Below are positions 1 to 8,704 of a DNA stretch of 64,000 nt, piece by piece (within the stretch, counting starts at the first letter, position 1; every line of letters starts with the position of its first letter). The translations under genes and the position numbers were made by a program. The notes beneath the pieces were generated by a model that saw nothing but the letters and a program-made list of their open reading frames with translations, was not told the origin of the DNA and did not search any database. The stretch spans positions 496,001 through 560,000 of the forward strand of contig CAYFPL010000003.1 in assembly GCA_964344935.1 (NCBI GenBank), read 5' to 3'. Source of the stretch: GCA-2731375 sp964344935. GTDB taxonomy: Bacteria > Pseudomonadota > Alphaproteobacteria > GCA-2731375.

Positions 1-89
1 AAGGATAGCGCCCGCGCACTGGCCATGCCCTCTTTGCCAAGTCCAAAAACCGCCACGGGAAATCCAGAAAAGGGAAACAAATCGATCAT
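1..89 (-). CDS. murD: Probable UDP-N-acetylmuramoylalanine--D-glutamate ligase, N-terminal fragment
   Basis: Only the first 29 codons lie in the window; the gene runs off the left edge. The ATG at 89 follows an AGGAA ribosome site. The visible peptide begins MIDLFPFSGFPVAVFGLG and continues with KEGMASARAL. This short N-terminal strand followed by a glycine-rich VFGLGxxGxxxA turn is typical of the UDP-binding domain 1 of MurD, the cytoplasmic ligase that adds D-glutamate during peptidoglycan synthesis. Other Rossmann-type enzymes share the turn, so the call rests on overall resemblance. It lies 11 bases downstream of the DUF6352 gene and may be co-transcribed with it. Confidence 0.55.
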   Translation of the reverse strand, partial: MIDLFPFSGFPVAVFGLGKEGMASARALS

Positions 90-100
90 GGCGACAATTC

Positions 101-1120
101 CTAGGCTGCGGCCGCCAAGGGAAGGTTGACCAACAGGTTTTGCGGCTTCAGGCGCAAACGGCCGTTGGCACCGATGCAAAGGCCCAGATAGACGGGCCGG
201 CCGGCCAGATCGGCGCGCATGTCACCCGGATCGTCGAACTCCAAGCGGAACAGAGAGAGCAGGCGGCCCATCCGCTCTTCATCGATTTCGTTCTGCTGGT
301 AGAGGTCATCCAGCAAGTTTGAGGCTTCCGCATCCAGGCCCAGGTGCCAGGACCAACGATCGTCTTCGATTCTTTCCTGCGGCTCAATCGTCACCGAAAC
401 GCCCAAGAAATGCACGATCCAGCGTTGCATCACCCGCGCCAGGGCCGCACCGCCCGTGCTGCCATAGGTCATATCAAGGGCGAAATCGAAAGCCTCCGAG
501 CGTTCGAGATATTTCGCTGCGTTGTCCATGGCCAGGATTTCCAATTCGCTCGCTCCCAACACGGAACCTGTTCTCAGCATATCGAGCAGGCTGATCGGGC
601 TGCCTTGCCGTTGTTGGCGCCTGATTTCTGCCGCCTCGTTGTCCACTAGCATAATGCCGCTGCCGTTTGGGCGGGCGTCCTGCTCGCGGAAAAACAACTC
701 GCCTGCGCGCAATTGGAAAATATCCGACACATCGTCGAGAATATTGCGCAGGATGACATGCACCAGATGGTCCAGGAACAGGGGTGGAAAATCGATTGCT
801 GCGCCGCTGCGAAAAATCTGTAGATAGCTTTGTTCGATGTTCTCCGCTTGCTGCAGCCGATTTCGGAAATTCAAGAAAAGTTGATAGTTGCCGCGGGCAT
901 CCTCGTCCTCGAATGCGGCCAGTTCTTCGTCGGAAACGTCCCGCAGGGGGACGTCGACCAGCGCCTCGTGCAGGCGTACTTCGGCCGCGCAGGATTCTTC
1001 CACCAGCGCCAATTCCGGCCGATACAGGTAAGCGCGCAGGAAATCCTCGCTCAACACCAGGAACCCGCCCGCATTGCGCGAGAGCAATTGATAGCCGCTG
1101 TTCCGCCAGAAATCCGCCAT
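101..1120 (-). CDS. DUF6352 family protein
   Basis: A 339-residue protein without signal peptide or membrane segment. The opening MADFWRNSGYQLLSRNAGG, the following LRAYLYRPEL segment and the acidic helical middle match the pattern I know for DUF6352, a family of unknown function of about this length. I place the start at the ATG at 1120; a TTG three codons upstream is a weaker alternative. No catalytic motif is visible. The C-terminal half contains a tract around residues 205-240 (LDMTYGSTGGAALARVMQRW) that may be the best conserved part. Function unknown; likely cytoplasmic. Confidence 0.6.
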   Translation of the reverse strand: MADFWRNSGYQLLSRNAGGFLVLSEDFLRAYLYRPELALVEESCAAEVRLHEALVDVPLRDVSDEELAAFEDEDARGNYQLFLNFRNRLQQAENIEQSYLQIFRSGAAIDFPPLFLDHLVHVILRNILDDVSDIFQLRAGELFFREQDARPNGSGIMLVDNEAAEIRRQQRQGSPISLLDMLRTGSVLGASELEILAMDNAAKYLERSEAFDFALDMTYGSTGGAALARVMQRWIVHFLGVSVTIEPQERIEDDRWSWHLGLDAEASNLLDDLYQQNEIDEERMGRLLSLFRLEFDDPGDMRADLAGRPVYLGLCIGANGRLRLKPQNLLVNLPLAAAA

Positions 1121-1212
1121 GCGCCCCAAGCCCCGTGATGGCGGGAGTATAGCGGATAACAGGCTGGGCGAACCATTGCCTTGGCGACATATCTCTCCCG
1201 AATAGCTAGAAT

Positions 1213-2559
1213 ATGGTCATGGGGCTGTCGGAGAGCAGGAAACTGACGGCTGGCGCCGTCGCCATGGCGATCGCCGCAACGGCTTATCTAGCCGCGCCCA
1301 CGCTCGCCCATGCCGATATGGTGGGTCACGGGGGTATGATCCGTTCGATCACGGTATCGCCCGACGGCCGGTTCGCCCTGACCGCCAGCTTCGACTATTC
1401 CGCACGTATCTGGCGTTTTGATGAACAGCGCCAACTCAAGGTCCTCGACGGCCATGACGGCCCAGTCAACGGCGCTATATTTTCCCAGAACTTGGGCCGT
1501 GTGGTTACCGCCGGCGCCGACGGCAAGGTCATTGTCTGGAATGCCGAGGCTGCCGTTCCGATCGCCACCATGAACGGGCACCGGGGCCGGGCCATGTCCA
1601 TAGTCGAAGCCCGAGATGGTTCCTCGGTTCTGACCGGCGGCTGGGATGGCCGGTTGATCGTCTGGGATATGGAGACAGGCCAGAAATCGCGGGAATACGA
1701 TACCGGCGTCCCCATCGTCGCGGCGGCAATGGGAAATGGTTCCCGCACCCTGGTGGCCGGCGGCCGGGATGGTGTGGTGCGGCTGTTACGCGCCGATGAC
1801 GGCATGACCATTGGCCGCATCAAGGCCCATGACATCGGCCTGACGCAATTGGCGGCCTCTGCCGACGGCCGCCGCCTGGTCACTGTGGGTTTGGATAACG
1901 CGGCACGGGTCTGGGATTTAGAGAGCCTCGACGTCCTCACCAGTTACGTGCCCGATCCGGAAGTGAAACCTGTCGCCGCCGCGCTGACCGGTAACGGCGC
2001 CGAGATGCTGATTGGCTACGCCGACGGCCATATGGTGCATCTGGATGCCAGGACGGGCCGCGTTAACCGCCGCCTGAAGGTGGAGGACGGGCCAGTCTGG
2101 GCCGTGGCTTTCACGCCCGATGGCCGCTTTGCTCTGTCGGCCGGCGTCAGCGAACGGGTCCGGGTCTGGCATTTGGACAGCGGCGACCGCATCAATGTGG
2201 AGGGAGCTGACGAAGCAGAAACGAGGCCGACGCCTTGGCTGACAAGCGACCATCCTGGCGCCCGCCTCTATCGCAAATGCGCCAATTGCCACGCGTTGAC
2301 ACATTCGGAACGACAGCGGGCCGGTCCGCATTTCGCGGGCCTGTTCGGGCGCCGGGCTGGCGGTTTGGACGGTTATCGCTATTCCAAGGCGTTGCAGGAT
2401 TCCCGCGTCGTCTGGTCCCGGACGACCATCGCGGAACTGTTCCGCCAGGGACCGGATCGCTATCTGCCAGGTACCAAAATGCCTGTGCAGAAAGTGGGGG
2501 ACGAGGCGAGCCTGACGCACCTGATCGACTATTTGGAACAGATCGTGCCCCGGAACTAG
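1213..2559 (+). CDS. WD40 repeat protein fused to a C-terminal cytochrome c domain
   Basis: A 448-residue protein. An N-terminal signal peptide (hydrophobic stretch around residues 13-30, AHA cleavage site near 34) predicts export. Residues about 37-320 hold roughly seven WD40 blades, with recurring GH...(I/V)...SPDG and (V/I)W dipeptides (SARIWRF, GKVIVWN, GRLIVWD, ARVWDLE, VRVWHLD). The C-terminal 100 residues form a class I cytochrome c: heme site CANCH beginning at residue 353 and a Met ligand in the later GTKMPV motif. WD40-cytochrome fusions occur in proteobacteria, but their partners are mostly unknown; this one probably docks a periplasmic electron carrier to a complex. The stop overlaps the convergent oxidase gene by 4 bases. 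Confidence 0.85.
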   Translation: MVMGLSESRKLTAGAVAMAIAATAYLAAPTLAHADMVGHGGMIRSITVSPDGRFALTASFDYSARIWRFDEQRQLKVLDGHDGPVNGAIFSQNLGRVVTAGADGKVIVWNAEAAVPIATMNGHRGRAMSIVEARDGSSVLTGGWDGRLIVWDMETGQKSREYDTGVPIVAAAMGNGSRTLVAGGRDGVVRLLRADDGMTIGRIKAHDIGLTQLAASADGRRLVTVGLDNAARVWDLESLDVLTSYVPDPEVKPVAAALTGNGAEMLIGYADGHMVHLDARTGRVNRRLKVEDGPVWAVAFTPDGRFALSAGVSERVRVWHLDSGDRINVEGADEAETRPTPWLTSDHPGARLYRKCANCHALTHSERQRAGPHFAGLFGRRAGGLDGYRYSKALQDSRVVWSRTTIAELFRQGPDRYLPGTKMPVQKVGDEASLTHLIDYLEQIVPRN

Positions 2560-4124
2560 CCGTCCGCAAACAGAACGCCGGGCGCCATGAGACCGTTCGG
2601 GTCCAGGGCTCTCTTGACCGCTTTCATCAATTGCAGTTGGGCGGCGTCCAGGTCCTGCTCATAGGGATAATGGCGGCCAATCTGCAGATGCTCGGCACCG
2701 GCTTCGTGGAGGACATCGCCCAGTTCCTTGCGGAGAGCATGGGCGAAGGCGCGGGCCTCCGGCCGCTCCGGCTGCTCACCGTAACTTCGCAACTGCCGTT
2801 CCGTGACATTGTCGCGGTGAAACAGATGCAAACTGTCAGGCCAAAACAGGTGTGGCTCGATAACCACCGTATCGCCGCTGGTGACGGTCAGCAGACTGAT
2901 TTTCATGTCATGGGTATCGATGTCCGTTTCGCGGGCGGCTATGGCGGCCGCCAGGGCCGTGTTGGCGGCTGCCAGATCGCCGGGCCGGAAGACGCCATGA
3001 AACGGCAACCAGCGTTCGCCGTCCGGGCCCAACAGGGCCTTGATAGGCCGAAAGGGGCGTGATCGGGTAACCCTGGGGATAGTGTCCGGCAAAGCCTCGC
3101 CACCGGCCGCCAGTGCTGTTTCAGAGGCCCCGGCCAGACGGGCTTCAGCGTGTGCCTGGCTCTCGCCTTCGATGCAAATATGCAGCGAGCATTGCAGATC
3201 GGCAACCTGGCGCCGGCCGTCACGGAAGAGCTGCACCATGCGGCCCAGCCGTTGCGCCGCCGAACCGGCCTGGCGCAGTACATCCGCCGCGATCTCCGCG
3301 CCCTCGAGAAGTTCGAAGCCGCCCTTGGCAAGGTTGATATGGGCCTGGCGGTCAAAGCCGAAACACTCCGCGATGCCACCGGCGCCGACCAATTTCGCCT
3401 GTGCCTCCAGCAGGGTCGCCATGTCCGGATAAGCGAAGGATGCGAAGACTTCCGCCGCCGGCCGGCCGATCAACCGCAAGACCGCTTCCGCCTTGATGCC
3501 TAAGGCGCCGCAGTCGCCTAGGAACAACCCGCCCATGTCCGGTCCGCCCGGCTGAGAGTGTGGCCGGCCATCGTGACCCAGCCCCGTTCGCATGATACCG
3601 CCGTCGGCCAGGACAACCGTCTGGCCGACCACCGTGCGATCCGAGAAACCATGCATGGCGGAACCGAAGAAAGTGGCCCGTTGCGAGAGGGCGCCGCCAA
3701 CGGTGCTGCGATAGCCGGACAGCGGCCCAAAAAACGGCGTACGCAGGTCATGCGGGGCCAATGCATCCAGCAGGTTGGCCCAGGTGCAACCCGCCTGAAC
3801 GCGGACCCAGCGGTTGGCTGTGTCGATCTCGATGACCTGGTCCATCCGGGAAGTATCGACCACCACAGATTTTTCCCGCAGGGGCACAGTGCCGCTGCTG
3901 TATGAATGGCCGCTGCCCCGGGGGACAAGAGCATAACCCAGTGATGCTGCTTCCTTGACGGCAGCCGCCAGGTCTTCCGTCGTATCTGGCGCGATGACGG
4001 CGGCGGCGACAGCCGCGCCGCCGGCGATGTCATGGGAGAGTGCGGCCCGTTCCGACGCGCCTGTGATGACCGTGCCATCGGGCAGGACACCCTCCAGCCG
4101 ACGCCGCAACTCGTCGTTCGACAT
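2556..4124 (-). CDS. FAD-binding oxidase/dehydrogenase of the VAO (PCMH) superfamily
   Basis: A 522-residue flavoprotein. Residues about 40-220 form the FAD_binding_4 (PCMH) fold with the dinucleotide-binding loop VPRGSGHSYSSG and the later STVGGALSQRATFFGSA glycine-rich segment. The C-terminal half resembles FAD-linked oxidase C domains and ends in the family signature KRALDPNGLMAPG. The His in GSGHS sits where some family members attach FAD covalently, but that cannot be confirmed here. I chose ATG 4124, preceded by GAGGATAGG, over an upstream GTG at 4142. Substrate unknown: 4-cresol, vanillyl-alcohol, D-lactate or glycolate-type enzymes are all possible. Convergent with the WD40 gene and divergent from the amidohydrolase gene. 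Confidence 0.8.
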   Translation of the reverse strand: MSNDELRRRLEGVLPDGTVITGASERAALSHDIAGGAAVAAAVIAPDTTEDLAAAVKEAASLGYALVPRGSGHSYSSGTVPLREKSVVVDTSRMDQVIEIDTANRWVRVQAGCTWANLLDALAPHDLRTPFFGPLSGYRSTVGGALSQRATFFGSAMHGFSDRTVVGQTVVLADGGIMRTGLGHDGRPHSQPGGPDMGGLFLGDCGALGIKAEAVLRLIGRPAAEVFASFAYPDMATLLEAQAKLVGAGGIAECFGFDRQAHINLAKGGFELLEGAEIAADVLRQAGSAAQRLGRMVQLFRDGRRQVADLQCSLHICIEGESQAHAEARLAGASETALAAGGEALPDTIPRVTRSRPFRPIKALLGPDGERWLPFHGVFRPGDLAAANTALAAAIAARETDIDTHDMKISLLTVTSGDTVVIEPHLFWPDSLHLFHRDNVTERQLRSYGEQPERPEARAFAHALRKELGDVLHEAGAEHLQIGRHYPYEQDLDAAQLQLMKAVKRALDPNGLMAPGVLFADG

Positions 4125-4241
4125 GCGCCTATCCTCGCTCACCTATTTGGGCCTGATACCATCACGTCACTATAACCCATTGCGCCGGCGCACGATTGCG
4201 CGGCTATAATGACCGCCAAGGGAAAGATGAGGGGCCAGTAC

Positions 4242-5111
4242 ATGGGCGCGATCGATATTGTCTGCAATCTATTCACCGAGCGGGAAGTGGCCGAGGGGCG
4301 CACAGGCTTGGATGAGACCTTCAAGGCTCAGGTCCGCATGTCGGAGGAGATGCGCGGCGGTGTCTCCATCCCCCGCTATCTGGAGAAGATGGCTGCCGCG
4401 GGGATCGACCGCTCCTTGCTAATCGCCGTCCGGGCAGGTGATCTGGCCGTACGGGGCTCCTTCGAGATCGAATACGAACGGGTGGCGGAGGTATGCGCCG
4501 AACACCCCGATAAATTTTCAGGCTTGGCCGGGGTCGATCCCTTCCGCGGCATGGATGGTATCTATCAACTGCGCCATGCAGTGGAAGAACTCGGCTTCGT
4601 GGGCGCCCATCTCTATCCTCATTGGTTCGGTCTGGCCCCCAATGACCGACGCTACTATCCCTACTACGCCAAGTGCTGCGAGTTGGATATTCCCATCATG
4701 ATGCAGGTGGGCCACAACCTGATCTATTCCCGCGAGCGCCGATTGCCCAGCGTGGGCCGGCCCATTACCTTGGATGAAGTGGCCATCGATTTTCCCGATT
4801 TGAAGTTGATCGGCATCCACATCGGCGTGCCTTGGACGGATGAGATGATCTCCATGGCCTGGAAGCACGAGAACATCTATATCGGCGCCGATGCCTATGC
4901 GCCGAAGCATTGGCCGCCGCAATTGGTGCATTATCTGAACAGCTATGGCCAGGACAAGGTGCTGTTCGGCACCGACTGGCCAGTGATCGACCCGGAACGG
5001 GCCATGGCGGAAATCAGGGATATGGAGCTCCGGGACGGACCAAAGGCCAAGCTTTTGCGGGAGAACGCATTGAAGATCTTCCGCCTGCCGGAAAGTGAAC
5101 CCGCCTCATGA
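4242..5111 (+). CDS. Amidohydrolase 2 (ACMSD-like) family protein lacking the N-terminal HxH motif
   Basis: A 289-residue TIM-barrel protein. It keeps several amidohydrolase-2 landmarks: GAHLYPHWFG, the His in MMQVGHN, the His in LIGIHIGVPW and the near C-terminal Asp in LFGTDWPVID. At the N-terminus, where ACMSD-type enzymes have DxHxH, it reads IDIVCNLF, so two of the usual metal-binding His are absent. I chose ATG 4242 because GAGGGG lies seven bases upstream; ATGs at 4209 and 4227 have poor spacing. Its stop overlaps the start of the downstream acyl-CoA synthetase (ATGA), so the two are translationally coupled and probably act in one catabolic route, perhaps decarboxylation or hydrolysis of an aromatic or acyl intermediate. 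Confidence 0.8.
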   Translation: MGAIDIVCNLFTEREVAEGRTGLDETFKAQVRMSEEMRGGVSIPRYLEKMAAAGIDRSLLIAVRAGDLAVRGSFEIEYERVAEVCAEHPDKFSGLAGVDPFRGMDGIYQLRHAVEELGFVGAHLYPHWFGLAPNDRRYYPYYAKCCELDIPIMMQVGHNLIYSRERRLPSVGRPITLDEVAIDFPDLKLIGIHIGVPWTDEMISMAWKHENIYIGADAYAPKHWPPQLVHYLNSYGQDKVLFGTDWPVIDPERAMAEIRDMELRDGPKAKLLRENALKIFRLPESEPAS

Positions 5112-6643
5112 CCGAGCCCGACTTCCAATTGGGTGAGGAACTGGTCGGCGCCGATATCGCCTCGGGCGTCATGGCGGGCGCCCTGGCCCATCCGGACAAG
5201 CCGGCCCTCTTGTTCGGGGAGCGAACCTTGAGCTTTGCCGATCTGGCCCGGCGCATTCAGCAAATGGCCGCCTTCGCCCGTGACGGTTTGGGCCTAGGCC
5301 AAGGCGATTGCGCCGCGATCTATGCCCCCAATTGTCTGCCCTATATCGAGGTGGTGGCGGGGCTGTCCAGGGCCGGGGTGATGGTGGCCACGCCGACGCA
5401 CCGGGCGGCGCCAGAGGAGTTGCGTCAGATCCTGGAGAACTGTCAGGCCAAGGTAGTGTTTTGCACCGATGATTTGGCAGAGACCCTGTCCTGGCAGGCC
5501 TTCGCGAACATCGTCTCGCTGGATACGGATTATGAAGCCACTTTGGCCGGGCAGTCCCTGAACCAGCCGGTTCCGCCCGCGGACCCGGAAGCGACCTTTT
5601 GTATCCCCTATACCTCGGGCACGACGGGGGAGCCCAAGGGCGTGATGCTGTCCCATCGCAGCCGCAGCCATCTGTTCAAAGCCATGGCGCATCATTTCCG
5701 CTGTCTAGGGCCGGATGATCAGCACCTCTGTTTTGCGCCCTTGGCCCATGGCGGCGGCTTCGGTTTTGCCATGGCCAGCGTCTTCAACGGCGGCACTCTT
5801 GAACTGCACGAAAGCTTCGATGCGGCCCATGTCATGGAACGCCTGGCCAGCGGCGAAGTCACCTCTGTCTTCATGGTGCCGACGCACGTACATCAGATCC
5901 TCTCTCTGCCTGAGGGGCAATTGGCGGGCCGGGAGGGTTTCCGCCTCAACGGCATCGTCGTCAACGCAGCGCCGTTCGCAGAGACTTTGAAACAGCGGGC
6001 CGTGGAGTTCTTCGGGGACGGGATCATCCACGAATGCTATGGCTGTACGGAGGTCGGGATCGCGACCGCCTTGGCACCGGAGCGCCACGCCGACAAGCCC
6101 GGATCGGTGGGTCCCGCCATCGTCGGCACCGAAGTAGCGGTCCGTCGGGACGACCGCAGCCCAGCCGATCCAGGGGAGATTGGAGATATCTGGGTGAAGT
6201 CGCCGACCCTGTTCAACGGCTATTGCCGCAATCAGGTGGCGACAAACGAAGCCCTGGATGGCGAATGGCTGTTGACCGGGGATATGGGGGCGATGGACGG
6301 TGATGGCTTCATCTCCATCATGGACCGGCGCAAGGATATGGTGATCTCGGGCGGCATAAACATCTATCCCCGGGAAGTTGAAGAGGTATTGTTGCGTCAC
6401 GACAGCGTGGCCGAGGCCGCCGTGGTAGGCATTCCCGACGAACGCTGGGGCGAACGTCTGGCGGCCGTTATCGTTCCCCGGCGCGGCGGGCGCGCCTCAG
6501 TCGACGAGATCGAGGCCCATTGCAGGCAATTCCTGGGCGGCTATAAGGTGCCGCGGGAGATTACTTTCACGGATGAATTACCGCGCAATCCAGCCGGTAA
6601 GGTCATGAAGCGCACCATCAGGGAGCAATTGTCGGATTTCTAA
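5108..6643 (+). CDS. AMP-dependent acyl-CoA synthetase/ligase
   Basis: A 511-residue ANL-superfamily enzyme that would adenylate a carboxylic acid and transfer it to CoA. Motifs in order: the P-loop YTSGTTGEPKGVMLSH from about residue 168, the substrate-pocket YGCTEVG near 314, the hinge GDMGAMDGDGF and RRKDMVISGG around 395-418, and the catalytic lysine near 500 in NPAGKVMKR. Length is normal for medium-chain or aromatic acyl-CoA ligases. Cytoplasmic. The start ATG overlaps the amidohydrolase stop, so the pair forms a small operon. Substrate cannot be read from the sequence. Confidence 0.9.
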   Translation: MTEPDFQLGEELVGADIASGVMAGALAHPDKPALLFGERTLSFADLARRIQQMAAFARDGLGLGQGDCAAIYAPNCLPYIEVVAGLSRAGVMVATPTHRAAPEELRQILENCQAKVVFCTDDLAETLSWQAFANIVSLDTDYEATLAGQSLNQPVPPADPEATFCIPYTSGTTGEPKGVMLSHRSRSHLFKAMAHHFRCLGPDDQHLCFAPLAHGGGFGFAMASVFNGGTLELHESFDAAHVMERLASGEVTSVFMVPTHVHQILSLPEGQLAGREGFRLNGIVVNAAPFAETLKQRAVEFFGDGIIHECYGCTEVGIATALAPERHADKPGSVGPAIVGTEVAVRRDDRSPADPGEIGDIWVKSPTLFNGYCRNQVATNEALDGEWLLTGDMGAMDGDGFISIMDRRKDMVISGGINIYPREVEEVLLRHDSVAEAAVVGIPDERWGERLAAVIVPRRGGRASVDEIEAHCRQFLGGYKVPREITFTDELPRNPAGKVMKRTIREQLSDF

Positions 6644-6711
6644 ACCATCGGTGTTTTTGATTTGGTGCGCGCCGTGCTAGACTTTGTCGTGAATTGCAAG
6701 GGAGGCACACC

Positions 6712-6834
6712 ATGCGCGCCATGTGGCTCGGGTTTGCGGCTGCGATCATAATTGCGCTTCTTGCCGCAGGCGGCATGTCTCTGATCGACGGCAGCGCGGC
6801 CGGAAAATACAGCAGCACCAGCACCCGTCTTTAA
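6712..6834 (+). CDS. Small single-pass membrane peptide (40 residues)
   Basis: A short gene below usual length cut-offs. ATG 6712 follows a strong GGGAGG site at 6700-6705 with good spacing, and the frame closes with TAA. The product starts MRAMWLGFAAAIIIALLAAG, one hydrophobic helix, followed by a short polar tail (GKYSSTSTRL). Similar 40-residue hydrophobic peptides with Ser/Thr-rich tails are common and unnamed in alphaproteobacteria. It sits between the acyl-CoA synthetase and the convergent FDH gamma gene. Function unknown; possibly a small inner-membrane protein. The ribosome site and composition are the only evidence that it is translated. Confidence 0.5.
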   Translation: MRAMWLGFAAAIIIALLAAGGMSLIDGSAAGKYSSTSTRL

Positions 6835-6871
6835 GACCGCCATGATCCTATAGGGGTGGCTTTCCGGTCGG

Positions 6872-7975
6872 TTAATCGGCCGCCGAGCTTTCCTTCTCGG
6901 ATTCCCGCAATTCCGCTAGCCACAGACTATGATGCTCCTGGGCCCAGTTCTCGTCCACTTCGCCCGTGGTCACCGCATCGATAGCGCCCTCCATGCCGAG
7001 GGAGCCGATATAGATATGGGCAATGATTACGATAATGGCGAATAAGGCGACGATGCCGTGCCACAGCAGGGCCAGTTGCGTCTCCTGCAATGCTGTCAGG
7101 TCTGTCGGCAGGCCAAAGCCGAACAGGTTCAGAAAACGGAATGTGCCTTCGAACGGAGCGAACTGGAACGGAAACATAAGGCAGAAACCGGTAGCCGCAA
7201 GCGACAGACCGGTGACGACGACAATCCAGAAAATCAGCTTTTGACCGGCGTTGAATTTCCGCGCGGGCGGGTGCACACCCTTGGTGAATAGACCGCCGCC
7301 GACGGCGATCCAGTTGATGTCATGGCGGCTGGGCAGGTTGTGACGCAGCCACAATACAATCATCAGTAGGACGCCAAGGGTAAAGGCAAAGCCCAGATAG
7401 TTGTGGGCATATTTGCCCGCCAGGGTCAGACCCGCAAAGGCCGACGAACCTATGATAGGCAGCAGGACGGCCTTGCCATAAAGCATATTCAGGCCGGTCA
7501 ATCCCAACACCACAAAAGACCCCGCCGTCAGCCAATGGGCGAAGCGCTCAAGGAAGTTAAATCGCAATACTGTCCGGCCCGTGAAGCCGCCGTCGACCTC
7601 TATACGGCCGCGGGCCAGGAAGAACAGCAACAGCAATAACACCATGACCAGCAGCGACCAGGCGCCTGTCCTGACCAGGGTGCCGTTTCTGAAGTGGCGA
7701 AAATCCTCGCCCTGGGATTGCACCAGCACGGCAGCATTGGCATCGGGGATCGAAATGCGTCCGGCCCCGCCGTGGCGGATTTTGCGCCATGTTTCGGAAT
7801 CACTAATGTTGCCTTGTGCACCGCCAGGGACATTGCCGCCCTGTACCACCGCGGCGTCCGAGGGTGGACGCACCGACGATGTGCTTTGTTGTGCCTGGGC
7901 CGTGGTGGCAAGGATCAACAACAGCGCCGCCAGGAACAGCGCCGATAGTCTGGACAGGCAGATATGGTGAACCAT
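6872..7975 (-). CDS. Formate dehydrogenase gamma subunit (cytochrome b, FdoI/FdnI-like)
   Basis: A 367-residue membrane protein that passes electrons from the FDH beta subunit to the quinone pool through two b hemes. An N-terminal signal-like helix (residues 8-28) precedes a periplasmic segment of about 80 residues. After a further helix near 105-123 comes the four-helix cytochrome b core: FNFLERFAHWLTAGSFVVLG, the AHNYLGFAF helix, a helix near 240-265, and LLWHGIVALFAIIVIIAHIY. His residues in FAHW, YAHN, LWHG and IIAHIY are the probable heme ligands. The extra N-terminal part is a feature of the longer gamma subunits of TIGR01583 type. It is the last gene of the leftward FDH operon, separated from the beta gene by a strong hairpin. 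Confidence 0.9.
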   Translation of the reverse strand: MVHHICLSRLSALFLAALLLILATTAQAQQSTSSVRPPSDAAVVQGGNVPGGAQGNISDSETWRKIRHGGAGRISIPDANAAVLVQSQGEDFRHFRNGTLVRTGAWSLLVMVLLLLLFFLARGRIEVDGGFTGRTVLRFNFLERFAHWLTAGSFVVLGLTGLNMLYGKAVLLPIIGSSAFAGLTLAGKYAHNYLGFAFTLGVLLMIVLWLRHNLPSRHDINWIAVGGGLFTKGVHPPARKFNAGQKLIFWIVVVTGLSLAATGFCLMFPFQFAPFEGTFRFLNLFGFGLPTDLTALQETQLALLWHGIVALFAIIVIIAHIYIGSLGMEGAIDAVTTGEVDENWAQEHHSLWLAELRESEKESSAAD

Positions 7976-8050
7976 TCAATCGCCCCCGCAATTTCCTACG
8001 GTGTGCCGATCACCGACTACGCCAATAACCAACGTTGATTCGCAACGAAC

Positions 8051-8078
8051 GGCGGGCCGAAATCCATATCGGCCCGCC
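8051..8078 (-). promoter_or_regulatory. Stable stem-loop between FDH beta and gamma genes
   Basis: Perfect 10-bp inverted repeat: GGCGGGCCGA at 8051-8060 and its complement at 8069-8078, with an 8-base loop. It lies in the 118-bp gap after the beta-subunit stop. No T-run follows on the minus strand, so a full rho-independent terminator is unlikely. An mRNA-stability or partial-termination role that lowers gamma-subunit output is an inference. Confidence 0.5.
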
Positions 8079-8093
8079 GCTGTTGTCATATGC

Positions 8094-8690
8094 CTATGAG
8101 CCGGATTTCAGCTTATAGGCGGTGCCCCATCCCCAGGCCCCGGAACCGAAACCGCGTGCAACCACGCGCTCACGGTAGATGTTGGAGACGATGTCCCCAT
8201 CACCGGCGAGCAGTGCCTTGGTCGCGCACATTTCGGCACAGATCGGCAATTTGCCTTCAGCCAGTCGGTTGCGGCCGTACTTCTGGAACTCGGCCGAGGA
8301 CATATCTTCTTCAGGCCCACCAGCGCAGAAGGTGCACTTGTCCATCTTGCCGCGGCTGCCGTAATTGCCCGCTTGCGGGTATTGCGGCGCGCCGAACGGG
8401 CAGGCAAAGAAGCAATAGCCGCAGCCAATGCACAGGTCCTTGGAATGCAGGACCACGCCTTCCTCGTTTTCGTAGATGCAATCCACCGGACAGACAGCGA
8501 TACACGGGGCATCGGAACAATGCATGCAAGCGACGGAGATCGAGCGTTCGCCCGGTTTGCCGTCGTTGATGGTGACCACGCGGCGGCGATTGACGCCCCA
8601 GGGTACCTCATGCTCGTTCTTACAGGCGGTGACGCAGGCGTTGCATTCGATGCAGCGTTCGGCGTCGCAGAGAAATTTCATTCTAGCCAT
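8094..8690 (-). CDS. fdhB: Formate dehydrogenase beta subunit, four [4Fe-4S] ferredoxin
   Basis: A 198-residue iron-sulfur protein that relays electrons from the catalytic subunit to the cytochrome b. Cysteine motifs in order are CDAERCIECNACVTAC near the N-terminus, CMHCSDAPCIAVCPVDC, CIGCGYCFFACPF and, further on, CTFCAG with CAEMCATKA: the sixteen Cys needed for four cubane clusters. It lacks the C-terminal membrane helix of E. coli FdnH, so it is presumably held by the alpha and gamma subunits. A GGAGGAATAG ribosome site precedes ATG 8690. Fourteen bases separate it from the alpha gene upstream. Confidence 0.93.
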   Translation of the reverse strand: MARMKFLCDAERCIECNACVTACKNEHEVPWGVNRRRVVTINDGKPGERSISVACMHCSDAPCIAVCPVDCIYENEEGVVLHSKDLCIGCGYCFFACPFGAPQYPQAGNYGSRGKMDKCTFCAGGPEEDMSSAEFQKYGRNRLAEGKLPICAEMCATKALLAGDGDIVSNIYRERVVARGFGSGAWGWGTAYKLKSGS

Positions 8691-8704
8691 TGTCTATTCC
8701 TCCC

